Source: Bacteroides sp. M10
GTDB taxonomy: Bacteria; Bacteroidota; Bacteroidia; Bacteroidales; Bacteroidaceae
Direction of reading: 5' to 3'
Length of the DNA stretch: 64,000 bases
Assembly: GCF_014334015.1 (NCBI RefSeq)
Contig: NZ_CP060488.1
Location: 6,681,935-6,745,934, forward strand
Position 1 is the first letter of the stretch. Each line of letters begins with the position of its first letter. A program made the translations under genes and the position numbers. The notes beneath the pieces were generated by a model, which made no database searches, was not told where the DNA came from, and saw nothing but the letters and a program-made list of their open reading frames with translations. This document shows positions 8,911-18,356 of the stretch, piece by piece.

Positions 8911-9489
8911 ATGAGAACATTCATTGAAAAACTTTGCGATAGATACAAGGTATCAGAAACCGATGTACAGTCTCTACTGAACTGTATGGAAAAGGTACAT
9001 TTCAAAAAGAGAGATTTAATAGTACGCGAGGGGACAAAGAACTGTAATCTTTATTTTATCAAGACAGGAATATGGCGAGCCTATTATCATAAAGACGGAG
9101 TGGATACTACCATCTGGTTTGCTTCAGACGGAGAAGCTGCTTTCTCCGTCTGGGGTTATGTAGATAATGCCTACTCATTAATAAATATTGAGGTCATGTG
9201 TGACAGTGTGGCCTATTGTATTTCCCGAACAGCTCTGAATCAGCTATTCGCCTCATCCATCGGACTCGCTAATTTGGGGCTCCGCCTCATGGATCATCAG
9301 TTTCTTCAACAGGAAAACTGGCTTATCAGCTCGGGAAGCCCACGGGCTAAAGAACGCTACCTCAACCTTATCAGAGAGACTCCGGAATTATTGCAATATG
9401 TGCCTTTAAAACATATTGCGTCTTACTTGTGGATAACTCCGCAGTCGCTAAGTAGGATTCGGGCGAAGATAGCATCTTCTCCGCAATAA
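8911..9489 (+). CDS. Crp/Fnr-family transcriptional regulator
   Basis: Probable DNA-binding regulator of 192 residues. An N-terminal cyclic-nucleotide-binding-like beta roll (about 20-120; FKKRDLIVREGTKNCNLYFI) is followed by a long helix and a C-terminal helix-turn-helix (PLKHIASYLWITPQSLSRIR). The ATG at 8911 is chosen over an in-frame TTG at 8881 that lies inside the MATE gene. Ligand-binding residues of true CRP are not evident, and the roll is of the Bacteroidetes type that often senses unknown signals. A TATCTTTG box at 8900-8907 sits too close to the start for an ordinary leader. Confidence 0.85.
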   Translation: MRTFIEKLCDRYKVSETDVQSLLNCMEKVHFKKRDLIVREGTKNCNLYFIKTGIWRAYYHKDGVDTTIWFASDGEAAFSVWGYVDNAYSLINIEVMCDSVAYCISRTALNQLFASSIGLANLGLRLMDHQFLQQENWLISSGSPRAKERYLNLIRETPELLQYVPLKHIASYLWITPQSLSRIRAKIASSPQ

Positions 9490-9491
9490 TA

Positions 9492-10661
9492 CTATGCTTT
9501 CGCGGTCTTCACCCCAAAAGCACAATAAGTCAAATAACACACACAAGCTAAAGTAACAAAAACACCTCCAATAACACCTACTGTTCCAATGGCAAACCCA
9601 ATCACCGGAGTAACTACTCCGCCACCAGCAACAGCAGTAATCATCAAACCGGAAATCTGATTTGCTTTTTCAGGCCTTGCCTGTAAAGCCATCGAATAAA
9701 TGATAGAAAATACGGATGAGGCAAAGAAGCCGACAGCACCGATACAAATCAGATTCACCATATCATTTTTTACAAAGGCCAGAATAAGCAAAGAGAAAAT
9801 ACAGGCAACAATATTCACACGGAAATATTTCATTTCAGCAATACGGGCTAACAAGAAAGCACCCAGCAAAGCACCTACCGTACGGCTTAAAAAATAAACC
9901 TGTGGGGCAAACTTCACTTGTTCTGTCGTCCAGTCAAATCGTTCCGCCATCAGTTTGGAGCTGATAAAGTTAGTAGCAACATCTACTCCCACAATAAAAA
10001 AGATACCCAGAAATAACAACAGAATCGTTTTATCCTTCAACAAAGAAAAAGTATCACTGATAGAAAGTTGTTGGGTTGCGGCACTGGAATCTTCCCGTTT
10101 AACAGGCGTAGCCATCAGCCAAATGGCAGATAATAACGTGATAAAGCCCAATATAGGAAAACAATAATACCATTTGTCATCTCCAAAGTGTGCTACAGCC
10201 AGCAACACAATCTCCGGTCCGACGAGAGAAGACACTGCTTTAATCACTTGTCCTGCCGTCAAACTACTTGTCAGCAAACGTTGGCTGGTTACCACATTAC
10301 TCAATAACGGATTCAGCGAAACCTGTAAAATAGCATTGCCAATTCCCAAAAGAGCATAAGCTATCATACAAGTCACACTGTTATAAACGACTAATGGCAG
10401 CAGCATCCCCACTACCGTTATTCCCATACTAAGCAAGACCGTATTTTTACGTCCCCATTTGTTCATCTGATTTCCAACAGGAATACCTAAAAACAGGAAC
10501 CAGATAAAAACCAATGAAGGAACAAATCCCGTCATCACGGGAGACCAGTTGAAAGTACGTTGAACATAATCGGATGAAATACCGACTATGTCACAGAAGC
10601 CCATTACAAAGAACCCGAAAAGAACGGGAAGGGCGGCATAAATAGAATTTTGTGTTTTCAT
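9492..10661 (-). CDS. MFS sugar permease (FucP/GlcP-like) of the mannan locus
   Basis: Inner-membrane major facilitator of 389 residues with twelve predicted helices. MGFCDIVGISSDYVQRTFNW in helix 1, GIPVGNQMNKWGRKN in loop 2-3 and FFASSVFSIIYSMALQARPE in the second half fit the fucose/glucose-galactose permease group common in Bacteroidetes. It is the last gene of the minus-strand mannan operon, 78 bases after the GH92 gene, with a hairpin between them. The likely cargo is mannose released by GH92, passed to the ROK kinase; this follows from context, not residues. Confidence 0.85.
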   Translation of the reverse strand: MKTQNSIYAALPVLFGFFVMGFCDIVGISSDYVQRTFNWSPVMTGFVPSLVFIWFLFLGIPVGNQMNKWGRKNTVLLSMGITVVGMLLPLVVYNSVTCMIAYALLGIGNAILQVSLNPLLSNVVTSQRLLTSSLTAGQVIKAVSSLVGPEIVLLAVAHFGDDKWYYCFPILGFITLLSAIWLMATPVKREDSSAATQQLSISDTFSLLKDKTILLLFLGIFFIVGVDVATNFISSKLMAERFDWTTEQVKFAPQVYFLSRTVGALLGAFLLARIAEMKYFRVNIVACIFSLLILAFVKNDMVNLICIGAVGFFASSVFSIIYSMALQARPEKANQISGLMITAVAGGGVVTPVIGFAIGTVGVIGGVFVTLACVCYLTYCAFGVKTAKA

Positions 10662-10692
10662 GTTTAACCCACTATATTATAAAATATAAAAT

Positions 10693-10727
10693 CCCCGGTG
10701 TCCTGTCAAACAACATCGACACCGAGG
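10693..10727 (-). terminator. Hairpin between the GH92 and MFS genes
   Basis: On the minus strand CCTCGGTGTC pairs with GACACCGGGG (one G-T wobble) around a 15-base loop, followed by ATTTTATATTTTAT. It may partially end transcription or stabilise the 3' end of the long mannan-operon message before the permease gene. Confidence 0.55.
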
Positions 10728-10739
10728 AAAATAAACTGT

Positions 10740-13115
10740 TTATTCAGAACAATGAGGCGGATTTTCCACTCCCCATTTCTCATTCGGTTGATTTCCCATT
10801 GTGAGTTTCAATGTCCCACCTTTATAGAGTTCATCCCGGTACAACCAACACTGTTCCAATGGCTTGCCATTCAGCGTAGCCGACTGTACATAATATGCGT
10901 CCGGTGTATTACCCGTCGTTTCAATTACAAACGTTTTTCCTGTTGCATTCACCGGACTCAGTTTGATTTCAATCTTATCAAACAATGGACTGCCCATCTG
11001 GAAAGTCGGCCGTTCACAAGAACCACCCTGTACATCGAACAATCCCATTGCTGCCATCACATACCAGGCTCCTAACTGCCCCTGGTCTTCATCCTGACCG
11101 TAACCATAACCATGTTCTCCATTTGTTCCATAAAACTCATCACAGATCAAACGCGTCCATTTCTGCGTCAAGTAAGGTTTACCTGAGAAATTAAACAACC
11201 ATGAAATATGAAGACTGGGCTGGTTTCCATGATTATAAGGGCTCTGTAAACCAGAGAAAGCATTTACTACTTTTCCACCACCAAAGATCGACTTACGGGC
11301 TTCTGTGAAGATAGAATCCAACCGGTTGTTAAACTCATCTTTTCCGACTTTTTCAATCAAACGAGCCGGATTCTGCGGTACAAAGAAAGTATATTGCATC
11401 GCATTTCCTTCCTGAAAACCTCTCCATGATTCCAATGGATTAAAGTTATCAATAAACTCACCATTGGGTACTCTCGGACGAATCATCTTCAGCGAATCAT
11501 CAAACAACTTTTCCCAACCTGCAGAAAGCTCCATCAAACGCTTATAATCTTCCGTACGCCCCAAAGCTTTGGCCCATTGAGCCACTGCATAAGCACTAAA
11601 ACTATATTCCAATGTGTGAGACACGGAGAAGCTCGAACCTTCCGGATGTGTACCGAAATGAACACTGTTCTCATAAGGCACATACCCTCTTTCTACAAAT
11701 TGTTTCACATCCATCTTACCTGCCCCTTCAATGCGGCCTTCCCAGCCTAATTCATTCTTTAAAGCTGCCTGATAAGCTGTTTCCACATCAAAGTTACGAA
11801 TTCCACTATTATAAGCACCCGCAAAAGCGATACTCACCATATTGGTTCCCACTCCGGAAACATACTTGCTGGTGGCAATACCATCCCCCAGCCAACCGGC
11901 ATCCTTATACACCAGCAACTGACTGTTTACAAAGTCATTATAGTATTCCGGATATGCCAATGCCCAAAGAGAAGTCAGATTCCAATAAGCTCCCCAAACC
12001 GCATCCGTATTATAGTGATTATATTCCGGTTTACCATCCTTAGTCAAAGGTATCTGACCGATGGTACCATCATTTTTAGGATAAGCTCCGTTGACATCGC
12101 TGGCAAGCCCTCTACCCAATAATGCATGATACAACCCGGTATAGAATTTGATTTTACTATCTTCCGTACCTCCGGAAACCAAGATACGGCTCAAAGACTC
12201 ATTCCATTTATCCGTAGTCGCTTTCATAGCCTCATCAAAAGTCAAGTCTTTCGCCTCCGATTCCAAATTCACTTTCGCATTTTCTATGGAAGTATACGAT
12301 AAACCTATTTTTACATTGACTATCTCGTCTTTCTTTGTTTTATAATTCAGGCACATGATAGCACCTGGCCCTTTTATTTCATTACGAGCCATCAAAGCAC
12401 TATCTTGATAGAAAACTTCGACAGATTCCGGCGCACGGTCCAATTTAGCATAAAAATACATGGCAACCGAAGCACCCGCCTGATACTTCTTCACATATTC
12501 CGGTTCTGTAATTACATACCCTTCGATAGTATTTCCATCTACCTGTTTGATGTACGCATCACGTACAGCTCCACTTTCTCCCTGGCGATTGCCGATATTA
12601 AACAATATATGAGCATTCTCCGATTCCGGGAATGTATAACGTTGGAATCCGACACGAGCCGTAGCAGTAAGTTCAACCTTTACCTGATAATCCTTTAATA
12701 ACACAGAATAATATCCCGGACGTGCAGTTTCATCTTTCTTATCAAAGCGGGAACGGAAACCTTTATCCGGTTCTTCCAGCTTTCCGGGGTTCGTTTTCAC
12801 TTCTCCCGTAACAGGCATCAGTGAAATTCCTCCTATCTGAAACTCGTGCAGGCAGGGAAAACCATCAATAGAAGTATGACCGTCCTCATAACCTACAGCC
12901 TCCCAACCTTGATTATTTCCGTACGTACCGTTTGTAGATGCACCCAGCTTAGCTAAACCGAAAGGTTCGGCAGCCGGAGTATAGAAAAACCACCGACTAT
13001 GAACCGTACCAATATTCGGATTCACATACTCTACCAGATTGGGACGATCAGGTGTTTTACACCCTACGATACCTGCCAGAATCAACAGGCTACCTATCCA
13101 TTTCAATTTCATCAT
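10740..13115 (-). CDS. GH92 exo-alpha-mannosidase lipoprotein
   Basis: Calcium-dependent exo-acting alpha-mannosidase family enzyme, 791 residues, that would release mannose from mannan-derived oligosaccharides. A lipoprotein signal ends GIVGC; the N-domain has YVNPNIGTVHSRWFF and GEVKTNPGK, and the catalytic (alpha/alpha)6 domain includes LYHALLGRG, DAVWGAYWNLTSLWAL and, near the C-terminus, GYGYGQDEDQGQLGAWYVMA, all typical of GH92. Length fits the family (about 730-800). It overlaps the upstream GH76 gene by four bases (ATGA). Linkage specificity (alpha-1,2, 1,3 or others) cannot be read here. The lipobox suggests membrane attachment, probably periplasmic. Confidence 0.93.
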   Translation of the reverse strand: MMKLKWIGSLLILAGIVGCKTPDRPNLVEYVNPNIGTVHSRWFFYTPAAEPFGLAKLGASTNGTYGNNQGWEAVGYEDGHTSIDGFPCLHEFQIGGISLMPVTGEVKTNPGKLEEPDKGFRSRFDKKDETARPGYYSVLLKDYQVKVELTATARVGFQRYTFPESENAHILFNIGNRQGESGAVRDAYIKQVDGNTIEGYVITEPEYVKKYQAGASVAMYFYAKLDRAPESVEVFYQDSALMARNEIKGPGAIMCLNYKTKKDEIVNVKIGLSYTSIENAKVNLESEAKDLTFDEAMKATTDKWNESLSRILVSGGTEDSKIKFYTGLYHALLGRGLASDVNGAYPKNDGTIGQIPLTKDGKPEYNHYNTDAVWGAYWNLTSLWALAYPEYYNDFVNSQLLVYKDAGWLGDGIATSKYVSGVGTNMVSIAFAGAYNSGIRNFDVETAYQAALKNELGWEGRIEGAGKMDVKQFVERGYVPYENSVHFGTHPEGSSFSVSHTLEYSFSAYAVAQWAKALGRTEDYKRLMELSAGWEKLFDDSLKMIRPRVPNGEFIDNFNPLESWRGFQEGNAMQYTFFVPQNPARLIEKVGKDEFNNRLDSIFTEARKSIFGGGKVVNAFSGLQSPYNHGNQPSLHISWLFNFSGKPYLTQKWTRLICDEFYGTNGEHGYGYGQDEDQGQLGAWYVMAAMGLFDVQGGSCERPTFQMGSPLFDKIEIKLSPVNATGKTFVIETTGNTPDAYYVQSATLNGKPLEQCWLYRDELYKGGTLKLTMGNQPNEKWGVENPPHCSE

Positions 13116-14311
13116 TTATTTATTTTTTCTGTTTTAACTTCTCCTTTAATCATCGCCACACGTGCATAATATTCAGGCACACACGAAGCATCCAACAACC
13201 ATTTCGGTCGGCGTTTTTCATCAGTCCGTCCTGTCCAGTCATGATACATCAATCCGGCCTGATCGCGTGCATGATCCCAAGCATAATCCAGCCCTTTTAT
13301 CATTGTATCCACATATTTTGGATCTCCCGTAACATTGTACAGATCGTGATATCCTCTGAACAAGACCAGATTAAACCAAGGCAAATCGGCAATATAGGGA
13401 ATACCTTCTTCCGTGTATTTAAAGAACACTTTGTAACTTCCCTCCGCTAAAAATTTAGCATTATCCAGATACGCCTGTTCGCCTGTATAATTATATAAAG
13501 CTACAGCTGCTTGTAGCAAAGTACCTGTATTGTAAGTATACAAATCCGGGCATACAGCCGAAGTCGTCGTAAGCCATGAGTTCCAGACCACTCCCCTTTC
13601 AGGATCTTTCAGATATTTATCAATCCAATGATAGAATTTCTTTCCTACCTCCAGATAGTAATTGTCTTTAGTCGCTTCATACAGTTTTAAAGCCAACACC
13701 ATCGCTTTTCCATTAGAGCAGGCTGGTTTCTGATCCTTCACTCCTTCCAGCCAGGAAACAGCTCCTTCAAAGTTCTCATCCCAACCACTTAAAATAAAGG
13801 TCAATACCTGTTTCGCCTTCTCCAGATAATGAGGATTTTTAGTTACCAGATAAGAATCAATGTAATCAATACCCACCAAACCATTATCGTCATAATAACG
13901 GTCTACCTTCCCAAATTGAACAGGGTAAGCCTGATAACCGAAAGGAACGCGTGTTGTATCATAATAATGTTCCATCGCCATCACCATCGAATCAACATAA
14001 ACTGTATATTTCTCCGGTTCGATGGCAGCCATCAATACTGCTGAAGAAAAGACACCACTCATAGGCCACAGGTAAGAAACCTCTTGTGCCTGTCGGGTAG
14101 AATCATTAAAATAAGTGAGATCAGGACGATGACTACCAGGATAATATTCAGAGAAGAGGCCGTATTTGGGAACCCGATAGAGTTCCCAGACACGTTGAAA
14201 CATTTCTTCCGCCTTATCTTTGTTCGGAGTCGCTTTGGGCTCTCCTGCACAAGAGAAAAGCATGAATACCGCTGATACAAATAAAACTATATTTCTAATT
14301 TTACCATTCAT
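13112..14311 (-). CDS. GH76 endo-alpha-1,6-mannanase lipoprotein (first downstream copy)
   Basis: Glycoside hydrolase family 76 enzyme of 399 residues; GH76 enzymes cut the alpha-1,6-mannan backbone of fungal cell wall. The signal peptide ends FSCAG (Cys21). The catalytic paired aspartates lie in DRYYDDNGLVGIDYIDSY (about residue 140), and further helical-barrel motifs include KPACSNGKAMVLALKLYE and YNTGTLLQAAVALYNYTG. It lies between a second GH76 gene (3 bases apart) and GH92 (four-base overlap). The two GH76 proteins are clearly related but diverged, so they may act in different places (surface and periplasm) or on different chain lengths. Confidence 0.92.
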   Translation of the reverse strand: MNGKIRNIVLFVSAVFMLFSCAGEPKATPNKDKAEEMFQRVWELYRVPKYGLFSEYYPGSHRPDLTYFNDSTRQAQEVSYLWPMSGVFSSAVLMAAIEPEKYTVYVDSMVMAMEHYYDTTRVPFGYQAYPVQFGKVDRYYDDNGLVGIDYIDSYLVTKNPHYLEKAKQVLTFILSGWDENFEGAVSWLEGVKDQKPACSNGKAMVLALKLYEATKDNYYLEVGKKFYHWIDKYLKDPERGVVWNSWLTTTSAVCPDLYTYNTGTLLQAAVALYNYTGEQAYLDNAKFLAEGSYKVFFKYTEEGIPYIADLPWFNLVLFRGYHDLYNVTGDPKYVDTMIKGLDYAWDHARDQAGLMYHDWTGRTDEKRRPKWLLDASCVPEYYARVAMIKGEVKTEKINK

Positions 14312-14314
14312 ACA

Positions 14315-15541
14315 CTATTCTTCCGTCACAGTTTCCCCTTTATACAAAGCTATAATTCCCAGAGATTCTAGTGCAGCATCCTGCATCAACAACTGTTCAG
14401 CCCGTTTCGGGTCTGTTCCAGTCCAATCTTCATAAAACAGTCCGCTTGACAAACGAGCATTCTCGTATGCATAATCCAGGAAGTTGATGAATGTTTTGAT
14501 ATAATTACCTGCATTTTTGTAATAAGGTTCAATATCAATAAACGCACGAACCAGTTTGGTTGTAAACCAAGGATCATGATCGGGATAAGCCAGAGCTAGT
14601 CCGTTAAGCGGACGTACAAAATAATTATATGCACCATCAGAAGAAGCAATGGCACTATCCAGATAAGTCTGTTCACCCGTTATCTTGTACAAACGGACTC
14701 CATTAGAAATCATTACACCAGTATTGTAAGTCCATTTTGTTTTATTAATAGATCCGTCTGCTTGTTTATCATTCCAGTAGCAACCATCTTCCGGATCACG
14801 CAGATTATTCAACGTCCAAGCATATAAGCGTTTTGCCAAAGCTAAAACATCCTCTCTTTCCTCTTCGGGACATACTGAATAATATTCAAGTAAGAATAGT
14901 GTTGCATATCCATTGGCACACGTAGGCTTATTAGAATCACTAACTCCCTGCTGTCCCTTCTGATCCTCATTCCACCAAAGACCTCCTTCAAATGTGTCAT
15001 CTTCACCTTCTTGCAAAAATGCTACGATTCTTTTGGCCTTTGTCAAATAGTCTTGATTATTTAACAAATTAAAAGCCTCTACCAATTCAATCCCTACAAT
15101 AGAGTTATCATCATAAAAACGCGTTCCACTACCGGTAGTACCATTAGTTTGAGAGCCATAAGCACCCACAGCTCCAGCGGGAGTTGAATAATAAACTTCA
15201 AAGCGGTCAACCATAGCTGCATAATTCACATCATAGCCCAAAGAATGTAAAGCTGCGACTCCTGATACCAGTCCGTCATACGGCCATAAGAAAGAAGCCG
15301 GATTATCAGTATCTTTCTTGGGATAATTTTCATTATACAATCCTTCTGTAGCCCCGCTATTGATCCGATAACACTGATTAATCAAATCAAACTGCTCTTT
15401 AGCGCGTTTATGATAAACGACTTCCTCTCCGGGTTCTGACGGAGCAATCGGTGTAGGCGGAATATATTTCTCTACGTCATCTCCGGCACAGGAGAATAAT
15501 AGTGCCGGAAGAATAGCTAAAATAGTCTTTATCTTTTTCAT
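14315..15541 (-). CDS. GH76 endo-alpha-1,6-mannanase lipoprotein (second copy)
   Basis: Second GH76 enzyme, 408 residues, with lipoprotein signal ending LFSCAGDD (Cys18), catalytic pair in TRFYDDNSIVGIELVEAF, and the conserved KPTCANGYATLFLLEYYS and WTYNTGVMISNGVRLYKIT. A Pro/Glu-rich spacer (PPTPIAPSEPGEE) after the lipid anchor is typical of surface-exposed Bacteroides lipoproteins. It follows the SusE gene by 12 bases. Because it is nearest to SusE in the operon and has the acidic spacer, it is the better candidate for the surface endo-mannanase; this is inference. Confidence 0.92.
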   Translation of the reverse strand: MKKIKTILAILPALLFSCAGDDVEKYIPPTPIAPSEPGEEVVYHKRAKEQFDLINQCYRINSGATEGLYNENYPKKDTDNPASFLWPYDGLVSGVAALHSLGYDVNYAAMVDRFEVYYSTPAGAVGAYGSQTNGTTGSGTRFYDDNSIVGIELVEAFNLLNNQDYLTKAKRIVAFLQEGEDDTFEGGLWWNEDQKGQQGVSDSNKPTCANGYATLFLLEYYSVCPEEEREDVLALAKRLYAWTLNNLRDPEDGCYWNDKQADGSINKTKWTYNTGVMISNGVRLYKITGEQTYLDSAIASSDGAYNYFVRPLNGLALAYPDHDPWFTTKLVRAFIDIEPYYKNAGNYIKTFINFLDYAYENARLSSGLFYEDWTGTDPKRAEQLLMQDAALESLGIIALYKGETVTEE

Positions 15542-15553
15542 AACTTAGTTTTA

Positions 15554-16693
15554 TTAATTAATCGGAGTCACATTAGTAAATGTATGTATCATTAATCCAT
15601 CCGCATTTGTATCGATAGTAATAGTCGCGTGCGTATAATCCAGACTACCTTTCATTTTCCAGAGATGATCCCATTGAGACCACTGGAACTCATACAAAGC
15701 ATAGAAGGAAGCAGGTTCTCCACCTACCGGACGTTCGGCACTCACGCCATCACCTCTACCCCAACACATATCACCACCATTCACTTGAGCTAAAAAGTAG
15801 TAACGTTCTTCTATCCAAGTCAACCAATCAGGAGCCCCAGTTTCCGGCTTGGCAGGATCAAGGAAACGAATATCACCTTCTCCTACAAATTTACCGTTAC
15901 CAGCATATTCCAATACGGCTATATCACCAAATGTCGCTCCCCAAATACAACGAACAGAAGAGCCTATTTTTTCTGTTGTCATAGCCATTGTATTAAAGTT
16001 TACAGTCAAACGGGTTACCTCTTCGGAAGCAGTTACTGCCGTTTCACCATCACCCTCTCTCAACTTCGAACTATCATCAATATAATAACTGAATGTTTCA
16101 CCTGTCGTAGCAGACTTGAATGAGATATTTCCAGCAGACAATTTTGTATAAATCTGGAAAACTCCCTCTTCTACACAACGGAACGGAATTCCGCCTTGTC
16201 CACTATTCTCCGTAGCCGAACCATACAAATACAATTCTGCCGGAATATTATCAATTCCCTCTCCACGAGTCACAGTGATACTAGCCACCTTATCGGACTT
16301 CTTTACTACTCCTCCTTTCGAAGCAGTCACTGTCCATTTAATATCCCCTGTTCCCAGAGGATAAATACCAGCATTTCTGGCAATCGTATTAATAGCAGCA
16401 TGAGTAATCGACAAACTGGGATTGGCTCCCAAATCACTTTTCATTGTAGCCAGTGGTTTTGAAAAGTCGCCGTCTGCCTTGTCAAACAAAACCTCGTACA
16501 ATACAATTCCGCCATCTGCCGCACCGCCTCCGGACCACGACAGCACAACAGGTACTGAAGATGACACATCCAACTGGATAGAGGCAGGGGAATTCAATTC
16601 CGTAGGGACTGTAAAATCCGCATTCAATTCATAATCTTCCTGACAGGATACCATTGCCAGAAATACTGAACATATTAATAATATCTTTTTCAT
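15554..16693 (-). CDS. SusE-like surface glycan-binding lipoprotein
   Basis: Non-catalytic outer-membrane lipoprotein of 379 residues that would help hold mannan at the cell surface. I use the ATG at 16693, where the lipoprotein signal MKKILLICSVFLAMVSCQED starts, rather than an in-frame start 36 bases upstream. An N-terminal Ig-like SusE domain (about 25-130; PVVLSWSGGGAADGGIVLYE) is followed by two SusF/SusE carbohydrate-binding-like domains (LYLYGSATENSGQGGIPFRC, and a region around RFLDPAKPETGAPDW). It follows SusD directly, as in other starch- and mannan-type loci. The ligand is inferred from the operon. Confidence 0.85.
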   Translation of the reverse strand: MKKILLICSVFLAMVSCQEDYELNADFTVPTELNSPASIQLDVSSSVPVVLSWSGGGAADGGIVLYEVLFDKADGDFSKPLATMKSDLGANPSLSITHAAINTIARNAGIYPLGTGDIKWTVTASKGGVVKKSDKVASITVTRGEGIDNIPAELYLYGSATENSGQGGIPFRCVEEGVFQIYTKLSAGNISFKSATTGETFSYYIDDSSKLREGDGETAVTASEEVTRLTVNFNTMAMTTEKIGSSVRCIWGATFGDIAVLEYAGNGKFVGEGDIRFLDPAKPETGAPDWLTWIEERYYFLAQVNGGDMCWGRGDGVSAERPVGGEPASFYALYEFQWSQWDHLWKMKGSLDYTHATITIDTNADGLMIHTFTNVTPIN

Positions 16694-16722
16694 AATCGTT
16701 CCTTTTTGAGTCGTTAAACCAA

Positions 16723-18348
16723 TTACCAATTCGGATTCTGTACCAAATTACCATTCAAGTCACGTTCAGCCTGTGGTATAGGCCACAAATAATGTCTATT
16801 TGCATTAAAGGCTCTGTTTTCAACCCGAACGTATCCGTTATCCGTACCTACCACTTCATTCGTTTTCAATCCGTGACACCATCCGTTCAATACATCATCC
16901 GCAATTCTCCAACGGATAATATCCTTATGACGATGCCCCTCCAATGCCAGTTCCGAACGACGTTCATTCCGTACAATCTCAATCAGTTTATCCTTAGAAG
17001 CTCCTTCCGGAAATTCCACTGCTGAAGCAAGTGTAAATCCGGCTCTATCACGAATTGGTTTAATAGTTGCATCCCAAGCCGTCTTATCCAGTTCACCTAA
17101 CTCTGCCAATGCTTCCGCATTCATCAATAGAATATCAGCATAACGAATCAAAATCGGATTCAAACCGGAATAAAGAGTAGCACGATACGTATTATCCCAG
17201 TATTTCTTGATATAATAACCAGTAGCCGAACAATCCGAGCCTACACCGTATCCATCTTTACCTTCTCCTTTCTCACAGTTGATAACGACTTCTGTTCCGT
17301 CAATCAACGTATATGAGTTTCCGGTATACATCACTGTTGCTTTCAAACGCGGGTCACGATTAGCATACGGATGACTTTCATCGAACGATGTTCCTGTTTC
17401 TTTGATTGTCTTTCCATCCAACATGATATAGCTGTCTACCAATTCCTGTAAAGGAGAAAGCTGGGAATATCCCCCCAATGAAGGTGGCAGGAAAGCATAC
17501 ATCATCTGATGTTCACGACTGGTCGGACGATACTGTGCATCCAAAATTACTTCAGAGTTATATTCATTGGCGATCTCAAACAATCCCGCATAACTAGCCT
17601 TTTTATCATCGCTGTAAAAAAGTTTAAATCCTCCCTCCGTCATAATAGTAGACGTGATATTTTTCACTTGCGTCCAGTTACCTTCGAACAGATAAATTTT
17701 AGCTTTGATAGCCATTGCTGCCCAACGGGTAATCCTTCCTTTATTATCCGCATCATAAGAAGTCGGCAAATAATTACCGTTAATCACTTCATCCAAATCC
17801 GCCAACATATTAGCAATGACAGTAGCTCTGTCGGTACGTGCGATAGACATACTTTCCTTAATAGAAAGCACTTTCGTTGTATAAGGCACATCTCCGAACT
17901 TCGTATACAATTCATAATAATTATAAGCACGAAGCACTTTAGCCTCACCGATATAACGTTTCTTCAATTCCGGATCTAAATCAGGAACCCGGTCAATATT
18001 TTCGAGCAACTGGTTGCACATACGGATACCCGTATAACGTCCGTCCCACACCTTTTTCACATAGGCGTCCGCTGTAGAATATGAACCATTGCCAATGTTC
18101 TGTGTAAAATCATTGGGTTGTTTGGTGTATGCATTGTCCGTCATAGCTTCACTGTAAAGCTGTTCGTCCATATTTCCCAAATACGTATAGCAAGTATTCA
18201 ACGCCTTGACAGCTGCTTCAGGATCTTCTTCCCAATAGGTCAAGTCCGTTTCTCTGTCATACGGTGCCGTATCCAAGTCAACACAAGAGGCACCGCCCAC
18301 TACCAAAACAGCAGATAAAATCAAATTCTTTATAGATGTTTTCATCAC
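16723..18348 (-). CDS. SusD/RagB-family glycan-binding lipoprotein
   Basis: Outer-membrane lipoprotein of 541 residues that caps the SusC pore and captures oligosaccharide. Signal ends GGASCVDL (Cys22); the SusD_N region includes TYWEEDPEAAVKALNTCYTY; TPR-like helices carry YIGEAKVLRAYNYYELYTKF; the C-terminal part has ILIRYADILLMNAEALAELG, ELALEGHRHKDIIRW and the final HYLWPIPQAERDLNGNLVQN, all family signatures. It is paired with SusC eight bases upstream. The ligand, mannan fragments, is inferred from the GH76/GH92 genes. Confidence 0.95.
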   Translation of the reverse strand: MMKTSIKNLILSAVLVVGGASCVDLDTAPYDRETDLTYWEEDPEAAVKALNTCYTYLGNMDEQLYSEAMTDNAYTKQPNDFTQNIGNGSYSTADAYVKKVWDGRYTGIRMCNQLLENIDRVPDLDPELKKRYIGEAKVLRAYNYYELYTKFGDVPYTTKVLSIKESMSIARTDRATVIANMLADLDEVINGNYLPTSYDADNKGRITRWAAMAIKAKIYLFEGNWTQVKNITSTIMTEGGFKLFYSDDKKASYAGLFEIANEYNSEVILDAQYRPTSREHQMMYAFLPPSLGGYSQLSPLQELVDSYIMLDGKTIKETGTSFDESHPYANRDPRLKATVMYTGNSYTLIDGTEVVINCEKGEGKDGYGVGSDCSATGYYIKKYWDNTYRATLYSGLNPILIRYADILLMNAEALAELGELDKTAWDATIKPIRDRAGFTLASAVEFPEGASKDKLIEIVRNERRSELALEGHRHKDIIRWRIADDVLNGWCHGLKTNEVVGTDNGYVRVENRAFNANRHYLWPIPQAERDLNGNLVQNPNW

Positions 18349-18356
18349 GGTACAGT